The position numbers and the translations under genes were made by a program. This document shows positions 1-7,689 of a stretch of DNA of 12,955 bases, in pieces. This stretch comes from Flavobacteriaceae bacterium (GTDB lineage: Bacteria; Bacteroidota; Bacteroidia; Flavobacteriales; Flavobacteriaceae): NCBI GenBank assembly GCA_947482805.1, contig CANKLK010000050.1, positions 1 through 12,955 of the forward strand, given 5' to 3'. The notes under the pieces are model-generated. The model searched no databases, was not told the DNA's origin, and saw only the letters and a list, made by a program, of their open reading frames with translations. Within the stretch, counting starts at the first letter, position 1, and the number at the start of each line of letters is the position of its first letter.

Positions 1-549
1 AAGCAATTACAAAAAGAATTCCCTGAACAAGAATTTAAAGCATCGCTAACTATTTTTGACAACAGTGTAGAAACTGTTTTTTCTCAAGTAGGAATAGAAG
101 AATTTACAACTCTAAACTATAAAAACTATAATCCAAATGGTGCGACAGCGTTACTTGATGCAATTGGCATTTCAATTAACGAAATTAGAATAAAAAACGA
201 AACAAAAATCATAACTGATGAAATGAGTGTGGTAGTTGTCATTTTAACCGATGGAATGGAAAATGCAAGTAGACAATTTACCTATCATCAAATTGCTGCT
301 ACTATAAAATCATTGGAAGAAACAGACAGATGGACATTTACCTTTTTAGGTGCTGACATTGATGCTATTCATACATCAAAAATGTTAAACATCCGAGAAG
401 AAAATGTGATTTCCTTTGACAAGGGCGATATGAACACTATGATGAATGATATAAGCGAAGGGATGCGCCAGTATTCACATAGCAAACACGAAGGAAAAAC
501 TAAAAAAGACTTTTTAGATTTTATTGAAAACAAAGACCGTAGAAAATAA
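1..549 (+). CDS. vWA domain protein, 5'-truncated by window edge
   Basis: The frame is open from base 1 to the stop at 547-549, so the first part of the gene lies outside the window and about 182 residues are visible. The fold is a von Willebrand factor A domain. The MIDAS threonine lies in an N-G-A-T-A-L-L-D-A-I motif (Thr codon at 145-147). The MIDAS aspartate follows a hydrophobic beta strand, in L-T-D-G-M-E-N (Asp codon at 250-252). The first MIDAS element, DxSxS, must lie upstream. An ATG at 223 exists, but starting there would cut the domain in half, so it is internal. The C-terminus is charged and rich in Lys, Glu and His. Proteins of this kind bind metal ions and mediate protein-protein contacts. 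There is no signal peptide to judge from. A 107-aa gene follows 18 bases later, probably in the same transcript. The family assignment is firm; the biological role is unknown. Confidence 0.85.
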   Translation, partial: KQLQKEFPEQEFKASLTIFDNSVETVFSQVGIEEFTTLNYKNYNPNGATALLDAIGISINEIRIKNETKIITDEMSVVVVILTDGMENASRQFTYHQIAATIKSLEETDRWTFTFLGADIDAIHTSKMLNIREENVISFDKGDMNTMMNDISEGMRQYSHSKHEGKTKKDFLDFIENKDRRK

Positions 550-567
550 TTTAAAAAAATAATAAAA

Positions 568-891
568 ATGAAAAACTACACATTTAACAAAGAACAAGGG
601 TGCTGGTATATTGATTTACCGAACTGGGAAGGAACAAAAGGAGAATTACAAATGGTTGGAGGTGCAGATACGTTATTAGACCGATTATCTAATAACGGAA
701 CAACGGTAGATGTTATGCTATCAACAGATAAAAATTGCCCAGAAGGATTTGAAACCCTTAAAAGAATAATTAAAACCCCGCCAAGTGGATGCGTTTATCA
801 TTTAGGATTTGCGCCGGTATGGTTATGTAATGTAACTAAATTTGTTTTTGAAGGAATATTTCCTAAACAAATTAATTTCAAATTAATTTAA
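568..891 (+). CDS. Conserved hypothetical protein, 107 aa
   Basis: A small soluble protein with no signal peptide or membrane segment. It starts with a Tyr/Trp-rich stretch (residues about 3-20), followed by a G-G-A-D-T-L-L-D motif and a C-terminal part with H-L-G-F-A-P-V-W-L-C. The overall pattern resembles a small uncharacterised family seen in bacteria (possibly DUF6717, from memory and not checked). The start at 568 is chosen because it lies 18 bases after the vWA stop, behind an A-rich leader, which is the usual arrangement in Bacteroidota without a strong Shine-Dalgarno. A 13-bp inverted repeat begins 17 bases after the stop and probably ends this transcript. No function can be assigned; linkage to the vWA gene is the only contextual hint. 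Confidence 0.75.
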   Translation: MKNYTFNKEQGCWYIDLPNWEGTKGELQMVGGADTLLDRLSNNGTTVDVMLSTDKNCPEGFETLKRIIKTPPSGCVYHLGFAPVWLCNVTKFVFEGIFPKQINFKLI

Positions 892-908
892 AAATTATTA
901 GTTAGAAG

Positions 909-951
909 AATTGGGTTTTGTTGGGAATTAAAAAACTCACAAAACCCAATT
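909..951 (+). terminator. Probable terminator hairpin after the vWA/107-aa pair
   Basis: A perfect 13-bp inverted repeat (909-921 with 939-951; core GGGTTTTGT/ACAAAACCC) encloses a 17-base loop. It lies directly after the stop of the 107-aa gene and before the next gene. The T-run that follows is weak (ACTATTTTGATTATTTG), so termination efficiency is uncertain. It could instead be a 3' end stabilising stem. Confidence 0.5.
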
Positions 952-1018
952 AACTATTTTGATTATTTGAAAAAAATAAAGATTATAAAAATTAGAATAA
1001 AAATACTACTTTAGATTT

Positions 1019-2170
1019 ATGAATATACACTTATTACGGTCGCCGGAATTAAAAGAGGAAACCTACAGAAATGTGTTGCATTTATTGCAGCAATTCCAAG
1101 GTCCTATGCGCTTCATAGCTTGTGAAGAGGATTATACAGAATTTGATGATGTTACAGAAGAAAGAATTTGGCATCGCAAAAAAGACTTTGAAAAGTCAAG
1201 AGCAATGGAAAATCAATTGAAAAAACCTTTTGCTGAATATTCTTCAAGGATACCCAAAATAACATTTCCTTTCATTGAAAAAAAGAAAACCTGGGAGCAA
1301 TTGTTTGCTGAATGTGATAATTATAGAATGTCAAAAACATTGCCTGATGATGATATAGTGGTTTTATTAACAGATATAGGAAATGAGCTAAATTGGTTTG
1401 GAGGTGTGGCTCCATCTATGAAAAACTACTTCATACAAACTTCCAATTGGGAACATTATTTTGGAAATACTATTGATATCCGTTTTCCTATTGCCTATGA
1501 AGTTATTATTTGGGTAATGCGTTATTATATGTTTGAAAATAGAGATGAAATAAAGGAAGGAGTTCATGAAAAGCCTATTGGATGTATTATGGATTTTTGT
1601 GGAGATAAATCTCAAATCATTTTAAAGATGCGAACAGCTGATGTTTGTGAAAGTTGTATGGATAAGTTTGTTGCAAGAGATATTTCACCTTTATATTCTC
1701 GCCAGTTTTTTGATATTTTAGATGGAATACGAAATAGCATGACCTTTAGAGGTCGTGCTGTTTTATTACAAAAACCTAGCAGATTAGAAATTAGAGGAAA
1801 TTCTAAGAAAATATTTTTTAGTGATTTAGGTGGTTTGGAATTGTCCTTAAACCCAAAGGAAAAAGCAATTTACTTTCTATTTCTAAAATACGAAGAAGGC
1901 ATAAGCATTCCCCATTTGTGTGATTATAGAAAGGATATAGAAGAACTCTACTATCAATTTAGCAATTTGCCAGAAAGAGAAATGATTGACAGAGCCATTG
2001 ACGTTTTAATAAATCCTATGGAAAACGACATTAATGTGGTATTATCAAGGATTAATAAAAAAATTAAGACTGCAGTTGGTGATTCTTTGTATGATTTTTA
2101 TTGTATTCAAGGAGAAAGAGGGGAAAAAAAGTATATCAAATTAGATAGAGAACTGATAGATAGATTATAA
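1019..2170 (+). CDS. Bacteroidota protein with four-Cys motif and conserved C-terminal domain
   Basis: A 383-aa soluble protein with no signal peptide or membrane helix. The N-terminal half matches no family I can name. Around residues 186-213 there is a striking block with C189, C194, C210 and C213 (G-C-I-M-D-F-C ... A-D-V-C-E-S-C), which could bind zinc or form a structural knuckle. From about residue 265 to the end is a domain I recognise from many Bacteroidota hypothetical proteins: L-S-L-N-P-K-E-K-A-I-Y-F-L-F-L, then a D-Y-R-K-D-I-x-x-L-Y segment, and finally S-R-I-N-K-K-I-K and a Y-x-I-Q-G-E-R-G motif. It may be a winged-helix-like module, but that is inference. The gene stands alone: a terminator-like hairpin lies upstream and a 117-base gap follows. 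Being real is near certain; the function is unknown. Confidence 0.85.
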   Translation: MNIHLLRSPELKEETYRNVLHLLQQFQGPMRFIACEEDYTEFDDVTEERIWHRKKDFEKSRAMENQLKKPFAEYSSRIPKITFPFIEKKKTWEQLFAECDNYRMSKTLPDDDIVVLLTDIGNELNWFGGVAPSMKNYFIQTSNWEHYFGNTIDIRFPIAYEVIIWVMRYYMFENRDEIKEGVHEKPIGCIMDFCGDKSQIILKMRTADVCESCMDKFVARDISPLYSRQFFDILDGIRNSMTFRGRAVLLQKPSRLEIRGNSKKIFFSDLGGLELSLNPKEKAIYFLFLKYEEGISIPHLCDYRKDIEELYYQFSNLPEREMIDRAIDVLINPMENDINVVLSRINKKIKTAVGDSLYDFYCIQGERGEKKYIKLDRELIDRL

Positions 2171-2196
2171 CATGATTTTTTTTAATATTGATTTTA

Positions 2197-2238
2197 AAAT
2201 AACCTTTTTACTAGGTTTAAAAAATGAATAGGTTATTT
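2197..2238. repeat. Inverted repeat in the intergenic gap before the operon
   Basis: A 9-bp perfect inverted repeat (AAATAACCT at 2197-2205, AGGTTATTT at 2230-2238) with a 24-base loop, lying 26 bases after the 383-aa gene. No T-run follows the right arm, so it is not a textbook terminator. It could be a weak terminator or an operator in front of the following operon. In such AT-rich sequence, chance is also possible. Confidence 0.3.
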
Positions 2239-2250
2239 CTTAAAAAATGT

Positions 2251-2258
2251 TAAATTTG
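2251..2258 (+). promoter_or_regulatory. Possible Bacteroidota -7 element (TAnnTTTG)
   Basis: TAAATTTG matches the Bacteroidota -7 consensus TAnnTTTG exactly and lies 29 bases before the ATG of the first operon gene. No convincing -33 TTG or TTTG is present at the expected spacing (about 2225-2234). It is the best promoter candidate for the long gene run that follows, but the motif is short. Confidence 0.35.
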
Positions 2259-2287
2259 AATTTTTATTTAATAAATATATTAAAAAC

Positions 2288-3055
2288 ATGAATATCAAAA
2301 CTAATAGAACCTGGCTAACTGCAAGTATTACTTTGAACGCTTTATTTATAGCCTTCTTTTTATATCTTTTTATAATTGTTATAAAAACCGATAATGAAAA
2401 TTTTAAAAGTGTTACTCTTTTTACAAAAGCTACAAACAATCCTAATCATAAATTGATTGACCTTAAAACTTATGAAAGTTTATCGTTCAATAATTTTCCA
2501 TTTGATGAATATATAAAAAATACTGACTTACAAGATCAGACAACCCTAGATAATGACCTTGAAATATTAAAAGCAAAAACTAATAATGATTTCCTATCAA
2601 ATAATATTTTAGTTACAGCACTAACAGAAAAACTATATTCTCAAATATGGTCAACAGATTTAGATACTATAAATAAAATTATGGTTTGGGTTGACCAATT
2701 AAACTTTAAAGAAAGTGATATAGAAGTACCTATAAATTTATATTGGTATAATCACTTTTCCAATCACTTATCAAAATTGGCAAAACTAAACCCCAACTCA
2801 AAATATGAATTTAAATACCGATATCTTTCACAACGATGCAATGAAAAACTAGTTTTGGTCAATACCGGTAATTCAAATTTTGAAAAGGTAATTTTAAATA
2901 TAATTGACCAAAACTGGAGCTATCTATTTAATAGATTTTGGTTTAGTTCTACAGTAATATTTAAAATAATTTTATTAGTAGGAATAATTCCTTTGGTGAT
3001 AGTATTAACTCTTGGAATAAAGTACATTACATTATTAATTAAAAATAAATATTAG
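2288..3055 (+). CDS. Two-TM membrane protein of unknown function
   Basis: A 255-aa protein with an N-terminal hydrophobic helix (about residues 10-32) and a second long hydrophobic segment near the C-terminus (about 222-248), ending in a lysine-containing tail. The roughly 190 residues between are hydrophilic, rich in Asn, Asp and Leu, and probably face the periplasm. I do not recognise the family. It is the first gene of the operon, just after a candidate -7 element, and the next gene starts 6 bases after its stop. Topology (anchors at both ends of a periplasmic domain) is a prediction from hydrophobicity. It could act as a membrane anchor or sensor for the secreted products that follow, but nothing in the sequence proves this. 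Confidence 0.75.
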   Translation: MNIKTNRTWLTASITLNALFIAFFLYLFIIVIKTDNENFKSVTLFTKATNNPNHKLIDLKTYESLSFNNFPFDEYIKNTDLQDQTTLDNDLEILKAKTNNDFLSNNILVTALTEKLYSQIWSTDLDTINKIMVWVDQLNFKESDIEVPINLYWYNHFSNHLSKLAKLNPNSKYEFKYRYLSQRCNEKLVLVNTGNSNFEKVILNIIDQNWSYLFNRFWFSSTVIFKIILLVGIIPLVIVLTLGIKYITLLIKNKY

Positions 3056-3061
3056 ACAATC

Positions 3062-3940
3062 ATGTTGAAAAAGATCTTATTTACATTTTGTTTATCCTTT
3101 TTTGTTATTTTAAAATCTTATGCACAGTATAGTAAACAATATGTTAATACATCAACCGTAAAACACAAAGGTTCTACCTACAAAGTAATTTACATGGACA
3201 GGGGTTTGAGTGGAAAAAAAATTAATGCAAAATACTTTGCCGCTAAGGACTTAAATGGTTCTTCTGTACCTAACCGTTTTTACAATTGGTCAAAAGGTAA
3301 AAATATTATTTGTGTTACAAGTGGTACATATATGGATAACTACGATTCCAAGCTTGCACGCCCTGTTGGTTTAACTGTAGACAATGGAATTGTTGTAAAC
3401 AAAGGAATCGCAGATTTTGATGGACTTGTAATTGTTTATGCAACAGGTGGAGTTGTTGCTACAAATTTGAAAGATAAAAACTTAACTGTTCAGGGAGGTA
3501 GCATTTCAGGAATACCATTAGATATAAAAGGAAACGCTTATCATTTTAATGAATTTTTGAAGTGGTGTGAAGAAAATGGAGCAACTGTGTTTCAAACACA
3601 TCTATTAGTATATAGAAACACTTTAAAGATATCTTCCTATAATTCAAGTTCAAAATCTCAAGAAAGACGCTTTCTTGCAGTTGGAAATGATGCGGAGGGA
3701 AATTTAGTTCATTGTATTGTTCATTCCCCAGAATACACTACATTATATGAAGGAAGTAAACGAGCACTAAATTTTTTAAATGAATTTAAAGAGATGGACG
3801 TAATGTGGATGATTAATTTAGATACTGGTGCCCAAGATGTTCTTTCTTTATACGATTCAGATGGAAAGATAAATCCTATAATAAAAGGTAAGATAACTGT
3901 AAGTGAGGCTATTAATTTACTTGTTTATTATTATCAATAA
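3062..3940 (+). CDS. Secreted divergent phosphodiester glycosidase (NAGPA)-like protein
   Basis: A 292-aa protein with a clear signal peptide (residues 1-22, ending S-Y-A-Q). The remainder follows the order of motifs in the phosphodiester glycosidase/NAGPA fold (DUF2233 relatives). These are T-S-G-T-Y at 86-90 where the family normally has N-G-G-x-F, followed by P-V-G-L at 101-104. Next come Q-T-H-L-L at 178-182 in the place of Q-S-G-P-M-L, then R-R-F-L-A-V-G at 202-208. N-L-D-T-G is at 252-256, close to the usual L-D-G-G motif. The acidic residue D254 is retained while the Asn of the first motif is lost, so activity is doubtful or altered. Two more proteins of the same fold lie downstream in the operon. 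The assignment rests on motif order, not on overall identity, and should be read as probable. Confidence 0.7.
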   Translation: MLKKILFTFCLSFFVILKSYAQYSKQYVNTSTVKHKGSTYKVIYMDRGLSGKKINAKYFAAKDLNGSSVPNRFYNWSKGKNIICVTSGTYMDNYDSKLARPVGLTVDNGIVVNKGIADFDGLVIVYATGGVVATNLKDKNLTVQGGSISGIPLDIKGNAYHFNEFLKWCEENGATVFQTHLLVYRNTLKISSYNSSSKSQERRFLAVGNDAEGNLVHCIVHSPEYTTLYEGSKRALNFLNEFKEMDVMWMINLDTGAQDVLSLYDSDGKINPIIKGKITVSEAINLLVYYYQ

Positions 3941-3945
3941 GCCAA

Positions 3946-5577
3946 ATGCTATTTAAACATAATATATATAATCATCTAACTCAATTATTGACTCTACTGT
4001 TTGTTTTTGCTATATCTAACACTGTGGTAGGTCAAAAAGATATAATTCTTCACCTTCCATTCAATAATAGTATTACTAATACTAGTCAATATAGCCTAGA
4101 AGTAAATCAAGTTGGCAAAACTTCTTTTGTTGAAGGCAGAAATGGTCTTTCATGTAATGCTTTAGAATTTACAGGAAATAATTACATTACTATAAACCAC
4201 CAAAATGCTTTTAATCAAATTAAAAATGAATTTACTGTTACATCCTGGATAAAAGTTACTAAAGCAGTAAATAATGAATATTGGGTTACATTAATTTGCA
4301 AAGGAGATGAAATAAATGAAACAGTTTCTAATCCCCATTTTAGGACCCAGCTATTTCAAAGTGATTTGCAAAGTACAATTTCAACAAATACAGAATTTAC
4401 TGAATATGACAGTAACTTTAAAAACCATAAAATCGAACTGAACAAATGGTTTCATTTTGCATTGGTAAGTAGGCAAGATAAGACAGATGTTTATCTTAAT
4501 GGCAACAAAATATGGTCGTACAATTATTACAACAATTTTATTTCAAATTATGCACCACTTTATATTGGTAGAGATATCCCAGGAGGTGATGAGTATTTTA
4601 CAGGTATTATTGATGATTTAAAATTATATAACCGATCGCTTACTGAAAATGAAATCATTGATGACATGTACGAGTCTAACGATGAAGATTTTACAAATGA
4701 AATAAGCTGTCCAAAAAGCATCATTGCTTATTCTTCAAACGATAACTGTAATGTAAAGGTAGATTATTTATCAACCTCTAATAACCAATGTACTAATTAT
4801 ACTAATTCAGTAATTAAAGGTCTTCCCAGTGGTTCATTATTTCCAGTTGGTATTAACAAAATCGTTTTAAAAAAAACAAATAGTAGTAAATCAAAATTTT
4901 GTCAATTTAACGTTGAGGTTAGAGATACTATCTCTCCAATAATTCAATGTGCTAAGGATACTATAATAATTACTGACAACCTCCCAGTTAAAGTATTCTT
5001 ACAAAAGCCAGCTGTTAATGATAATTGTAGTACTATTACATTAAAAAATCAAGACACAATATTCACCAATTACGGTATACATAATAAATTATATCATGTG
5101 TTTGATGATTCTGGAAATAGTGCAAAGTGCATACAAAAGATTGAGATTATAAAAAAAACAGAACAAGCCAATATATTATTACCTGCAATAAAAGATTCTG
5201 TTATCGTAAAGAAAAACTTGAAATTTTCTGATGATACACTTACGGTTTTTCTATTTGACCACAAATATGAGGATGGCGATATAATTTCATTATTCTTTAA
5301 TGCAAAGGAGATTATACACAAACAAAAAATGAGGAATAAAAATAATATAAAAAAAGAAGTAGTTCGAATGCCTATTAAACTAAATCCAGGAGAAAATTTA
5401 TTTATAATACAAGCATGGAATACAGGAACATCTGGTCCTAATACTGTTAGAATTGAATTCTATAAAGGTGAAATTTCTGAAGAAGATTTTTTATCAAATA
5501 CTTTTAAACCTTTACATGCAGAAACAATAAACTCTGAAATTGGTTTAGCCTCTGCTATAAAACTTGAACTAAAATGA
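3946..5577 (+). CDS. Secreted LamG-HYR-HYR adhesin-like protein
   Basis: A 543-aa protein with a signal peptide (about 1-29, ending V-V-G-Q). Residues 32-243 form a LamG/concanavalin A-like jelly roll: L-x-L-P-F-N-N-S at the start, F-T-V-T-S-W-I-K and W-F-H-F-A-L-V in the middle, and the typical end G-x-I-D-D-L-K-L-Y-N-R-S-L. Two HYR (hyalin repeat) Ig-like modules follow at about 255-328 and 331-404, each opening with C-P or Q-C and closing with a C-x-x-x-V/I strand. The C-terminal region (about 409-507) is a beta-rich module common in Bacteroidota secreted proteins, with D-H-x-x-E-D-G-D-x-I-S-L and G-P-N-T-V-R-I motifs. No type IX secretion C-terminal signal is evident. LamG modules often bind glycans, so a binding role is likely. 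The stop overlaps the next start (ATGA at 5574-5577), indicating translational coupling. Confidence 0.85.
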   Translation: MLFKHNIYNHLTQLLTLLFVFAISNTVVGQKDIILHLPFNNSITNTSQYSLEVNQVGKTSFVEGRNGLSCNALEFTGNNYITINHQNAFNQIKNEFTVTSWIKVTKAVNNEYWVTLICKGDEINETVSNPHFRTQLFQSDLQSTISTNTEFTEYDSNFKNHKIELNKWFHFALVSRQDKTDVYLNGNKIWSYNYYNNFISNYAPLYIGRDIPGGDEYFTGIIDDLKLYNRSLTENEIIDDMYESNDEDFTNEISCPKSIIAYSSNDNCNVKVDYLSTSNNQCTNYTNSVIKGLPSGSLFPVGINKIVLKKTNSSKSKFCQFNVEVRDTISPIIQCAKDTIIITDNLPVKVFLQKPAVNDNCSTITLKNQDTIFTNYGIHNKLYHVFDDSGNSAKCIQKIEIIKKTEQANILLPAIKDSVIVKKNLKFSDDTLTVFLFDHKYEDGDIISLFFNAKEIIHKQKMRNKNNIKKEVVRMPIKLNPGENLFIIQAWNTGTSGPNTVRIEFYKGEISEEDFLSNTFKPLHAETINSEIGLASAIKLELK

Positions 5578-6926
5578 AAAAAACAATTAACGTATTATTA
5601 ATACTCTTATTATTTCAAATAAGTTCTCAAAATATTGATCCAAAAACAAGTAATTTAAATGATGAAAATTCTCTATTAAATGAAACAATAAACAAGTATG
5701 CTTCAGACTTAGATAATTATTATGAATTGAATTCCAATTTACAAGGAAAAACAAAAAAAGATGTAGATTCAGAATTGGATGAGTTGAAAGAACAAAGTTT
5801 TAAAATTATTGAAAATCTAAAAATTATAAATCAAAATATTTACGAAAAAATTGAAATAACTGATAATGAAAAAAAAACAAATTTCAACTTATCCATCAAG
5901 AATTTAAATTGCAAAATTGAAGACGATTTAGTCAAGTTTAAAGACAATAAATTACAAGGTTTAGAAATACTAAAAAACATAAATAAAAATATAAGCAACC
6001 TTCAGAATACGCTAGAAGATTACAAAAAAATAGACACATCATTCACTTTTTATAAAGAATTCAAAGATAAATTTGGTCAACTTGAAAAAGATTGTGGTCA
6101 GTTAAATTCTAAATTCAACAGGATAAATAAAAACACAAAAATCATTAAAGAGATAAATAATTTAGATTCAGTAAAACAACATTATGATGATACGAAGAAA
6201 AAATTTGAAGACCTAGTTAAAAAATTACCAGAAGGAGAATATACTTTTACATATAACAATAATAAGTATTTTGCATTCATTGCAGACCCACTTATACACA
6301 AAGTATTCATTACTGATAGCTCTGGCCAAAAGCAGAATGGAATATCAATCAACAAATTAATAAACAGAGAGAAAAACAATATTAATAATATAGAAATGAT
6401 AACAAATGGTGGGATGTTTGAAAACACTATGTTGCCTGTTGGATTATTGGTTATTAATAATAAAATAAAAAAAGAAATTAATCAAGGCGAGGAAAGACCG
6501 AAAAGCAATTTTTTTATGCTGCCTAACGGTGTTTTTTACATACAAAAAGATAGTGTATTTGTAATAAAAACAGTTGATTACATTCACAAAAAACCGCATC
6601 CTGATTACGCAACTCAGTCAGGACCCATGCTAGTTGATAATGGTCAAAGACATAAAGAATTTAAATACAAATCTCAAAATGTTTATAATAGGTCTGGTGT
6701 TGGTATATTACCAAACAATAGAGCAGTATTTATAATATCAGAAAATCAAAATACAAATTTTTTTGATTTTTCATCCATATTTATGGATATATTCTCTTGT
6801 AAAAACGCACTTTATTTAGATGGAGCTATTTCTGAAATGTACCTAAAAAATAAAGATAACTCAATAAATAGGGGAGGTAGTTTTGGGTCATTAATTTGTG
6901 TGGAACGTAAGAATAAAACGAAATAA
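5574..6926 (+). CDS. Coiled-coil plus DUF2233/NAGPA-type phosphodiester glycosidase domain
   Basis: A 450-aa exported protein (signal peptide about 1-19). Residues about 30-215 are Lys/Glu/Asn/Leu-rich with heptad-like spacing, predicted as a coiled coil. Residues about 222-447 form a DUF2233 (YigE-like) phosphodiester glycosidase domain with the conserved motifs present: N278-G-G-M-F, P288-V-G-L, Q348-S-G-P-M-L, N372-R373-S-G-V-G, and L415-D416-G in the A-L-Y-L-D-G-x-x-S segment. This is the best preserved of the three related domains in the operon and the most likely to be catalytic; the family includes the enzyme that removes GlcNAc from phosphodiester-linked mannose in animals. The bacterial substrate is unknown. 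It overlaps the preceding stop by 4 bases, and a smaller paralog begins 7 bases after it. The fusion of a long coiled coil to this domain is uncommon to my knowledge. Confidence 0.85.
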   Translation: MKKTINVLLILLLFQISSQNIDPKTSNLNDENSLLNETINKYASDLDNYYELNSNLQGKTKKDVDSELDELKEQSFKIIENLKIINQNIYEKIEITDNEKKTNFNLSIKNLNCKIEDDLVKFKDNKLQGLEILKNINKNISNLQNTLEDYKKIDTSFTFYKEFKDKFGQLEKDCGQLNSKFNRINKNTKIIKEINNLDSVKQHYDDTKKKFEDLVKKLPEGEYTFTYNNNKYFAFIADPLIHKVFITDSSGQKQNGISINKLINREKNNINNIEMITNGGMFENTMLPVGLLVINNKIKKEINQGEERPKSNFFMLPNGVFYIQKDSVFVIKTVDYIHKKPHPDYATQSGPMLVDNGQRHKEFKYKSQNVYNRSGVGILPNNRAVFIISENQNTNFFDFSSIFMDIFSCKNALYLDGAISEMYLKNKDNSINRGGSFGSLICVERKNKTK

Positions 6927-6933
6927 TTAAAAT

Positions 6934-7689
6934 ATGAAAATAACTAAAAACATATTCTTCTTTATAACAATACAATCGATATTTTTTGTGAGTATAAACA
7001 GTTTATATGCTCAAACCGAATCGGACACGCAAACATTTATTGGTAAAAAATTTAATATTTTTAAAATAAAATTAGATAATACATCAATTAAAAATTTCTC
7101 TTTCTATGAGAACAACTCATTAATTTCACATAAAAAATTAACTGACTCGATTTCAGTAGATGACTTTTTTATTACTACCGCAAGTATTGTCGATTCAAAC
7201 TGCTTGCCAGTAGGATTGTATGTAAATAACAAGAAGCTATACAAAAGTATTGAAACAGCTGATGGAAATGGTAATTTCTATCTAAAACCAAATGGTGCTT
7301 TATTGATAACGGATAATGATGTTATTGTTTGCCAAACTACTGAAATTATAAATCATCAAAATATTAATTATGGCATTCAATCAGGTCCTATGTTAGTTAT
7401 CGATGGTCAAATTCATCCTAAATTTAATCCAAATTCAACTAACAAACATATTCGGAGTGCAGTTGGTAAATATAAAAACAAGAACGGTGAAGATTTTATT
7501 GTTTTTGCAATATCTGAAGAAGAAGTCACATTTTTTGAAATGGCTCAATTCTTTATTAAACAATTTAATTGTTCTAATGCACTCTGTATTGAAAGTGAAG
7601 GTTCTGTGATGTCAATACCCTATATTTCAAATTTTTCTAATGAAAATCAAAACATCATATGCAGATATCTAATTTACAACAACCAATAA
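6934..7689 (+). CDS. Secreted degenerate DUF2233/NAGPA-like paralog, probable pseudoenzyme
   Basis: A 251-aa protein with a signal peptide (about 1-26, ending L-Y-A-Q). It aligns by eye, largely without gaps in the motif regions, with the glycosidase domain of the preceding gene. It keeps P92-V-G-L, a G-N-F-Y-L-x-P-N-G segment, Q149-S-G-P-M-L, I-R174-S-A-V-G and N215-A-L. The N-G-G-M-F motif is replaced by T82-A-S-I-V at exactly the same distance from P-V-G, and L-D-G becomes I-E220-S. The two motifs normally most conserved are therefore gone, so catalysis is unlikely, although the reading frame is intact. It lacks the coiled coil. A regulatory, ligand-binding or partner role beside the active copy is the obvious guess. 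The next gene begins inside its last 31 bases. Confidence 0.8.
   Translation: MKITKNIFFFITIQSIFFVSINSLYAQTESDTQTFIGKKFNIFKIKLDNTSIKNFSFYENNSLISHKKLTDSISVDDFFITTASIVDSNCLPVGLYVNNKKLYKSIETADGNGNFYLKPNGALLITDNDVIVCQTTEIINHQNINYGIQSGPMLVIDGQIHPKFNPNSTNKHIRSAVGKYKNKNGEDFIVFAISEEEVTFFEMAQFFIKQFNCSNALCIESEGSVMSIPYISNFSNENQNIICRYLIYNNQ

Noticed and set aside
1004..1019. TACTTTAG / TAGATTTA as -7 promoter elements for the 383-aa gene
   Set aside because: Both miss the TAnnTTTG consensus by one base, have no -33 element at a proper distance and would place the transcript start at or after the ATG.
2233..2439. Minus-strand ORF with a hydrophobic product
   Set aside because: It is the complement of the promoter region and of the first TM helix of the 255-aa gene. 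Its hydrophobicity follows from the opposite strand's AT-rich codons and it has no context of its own.
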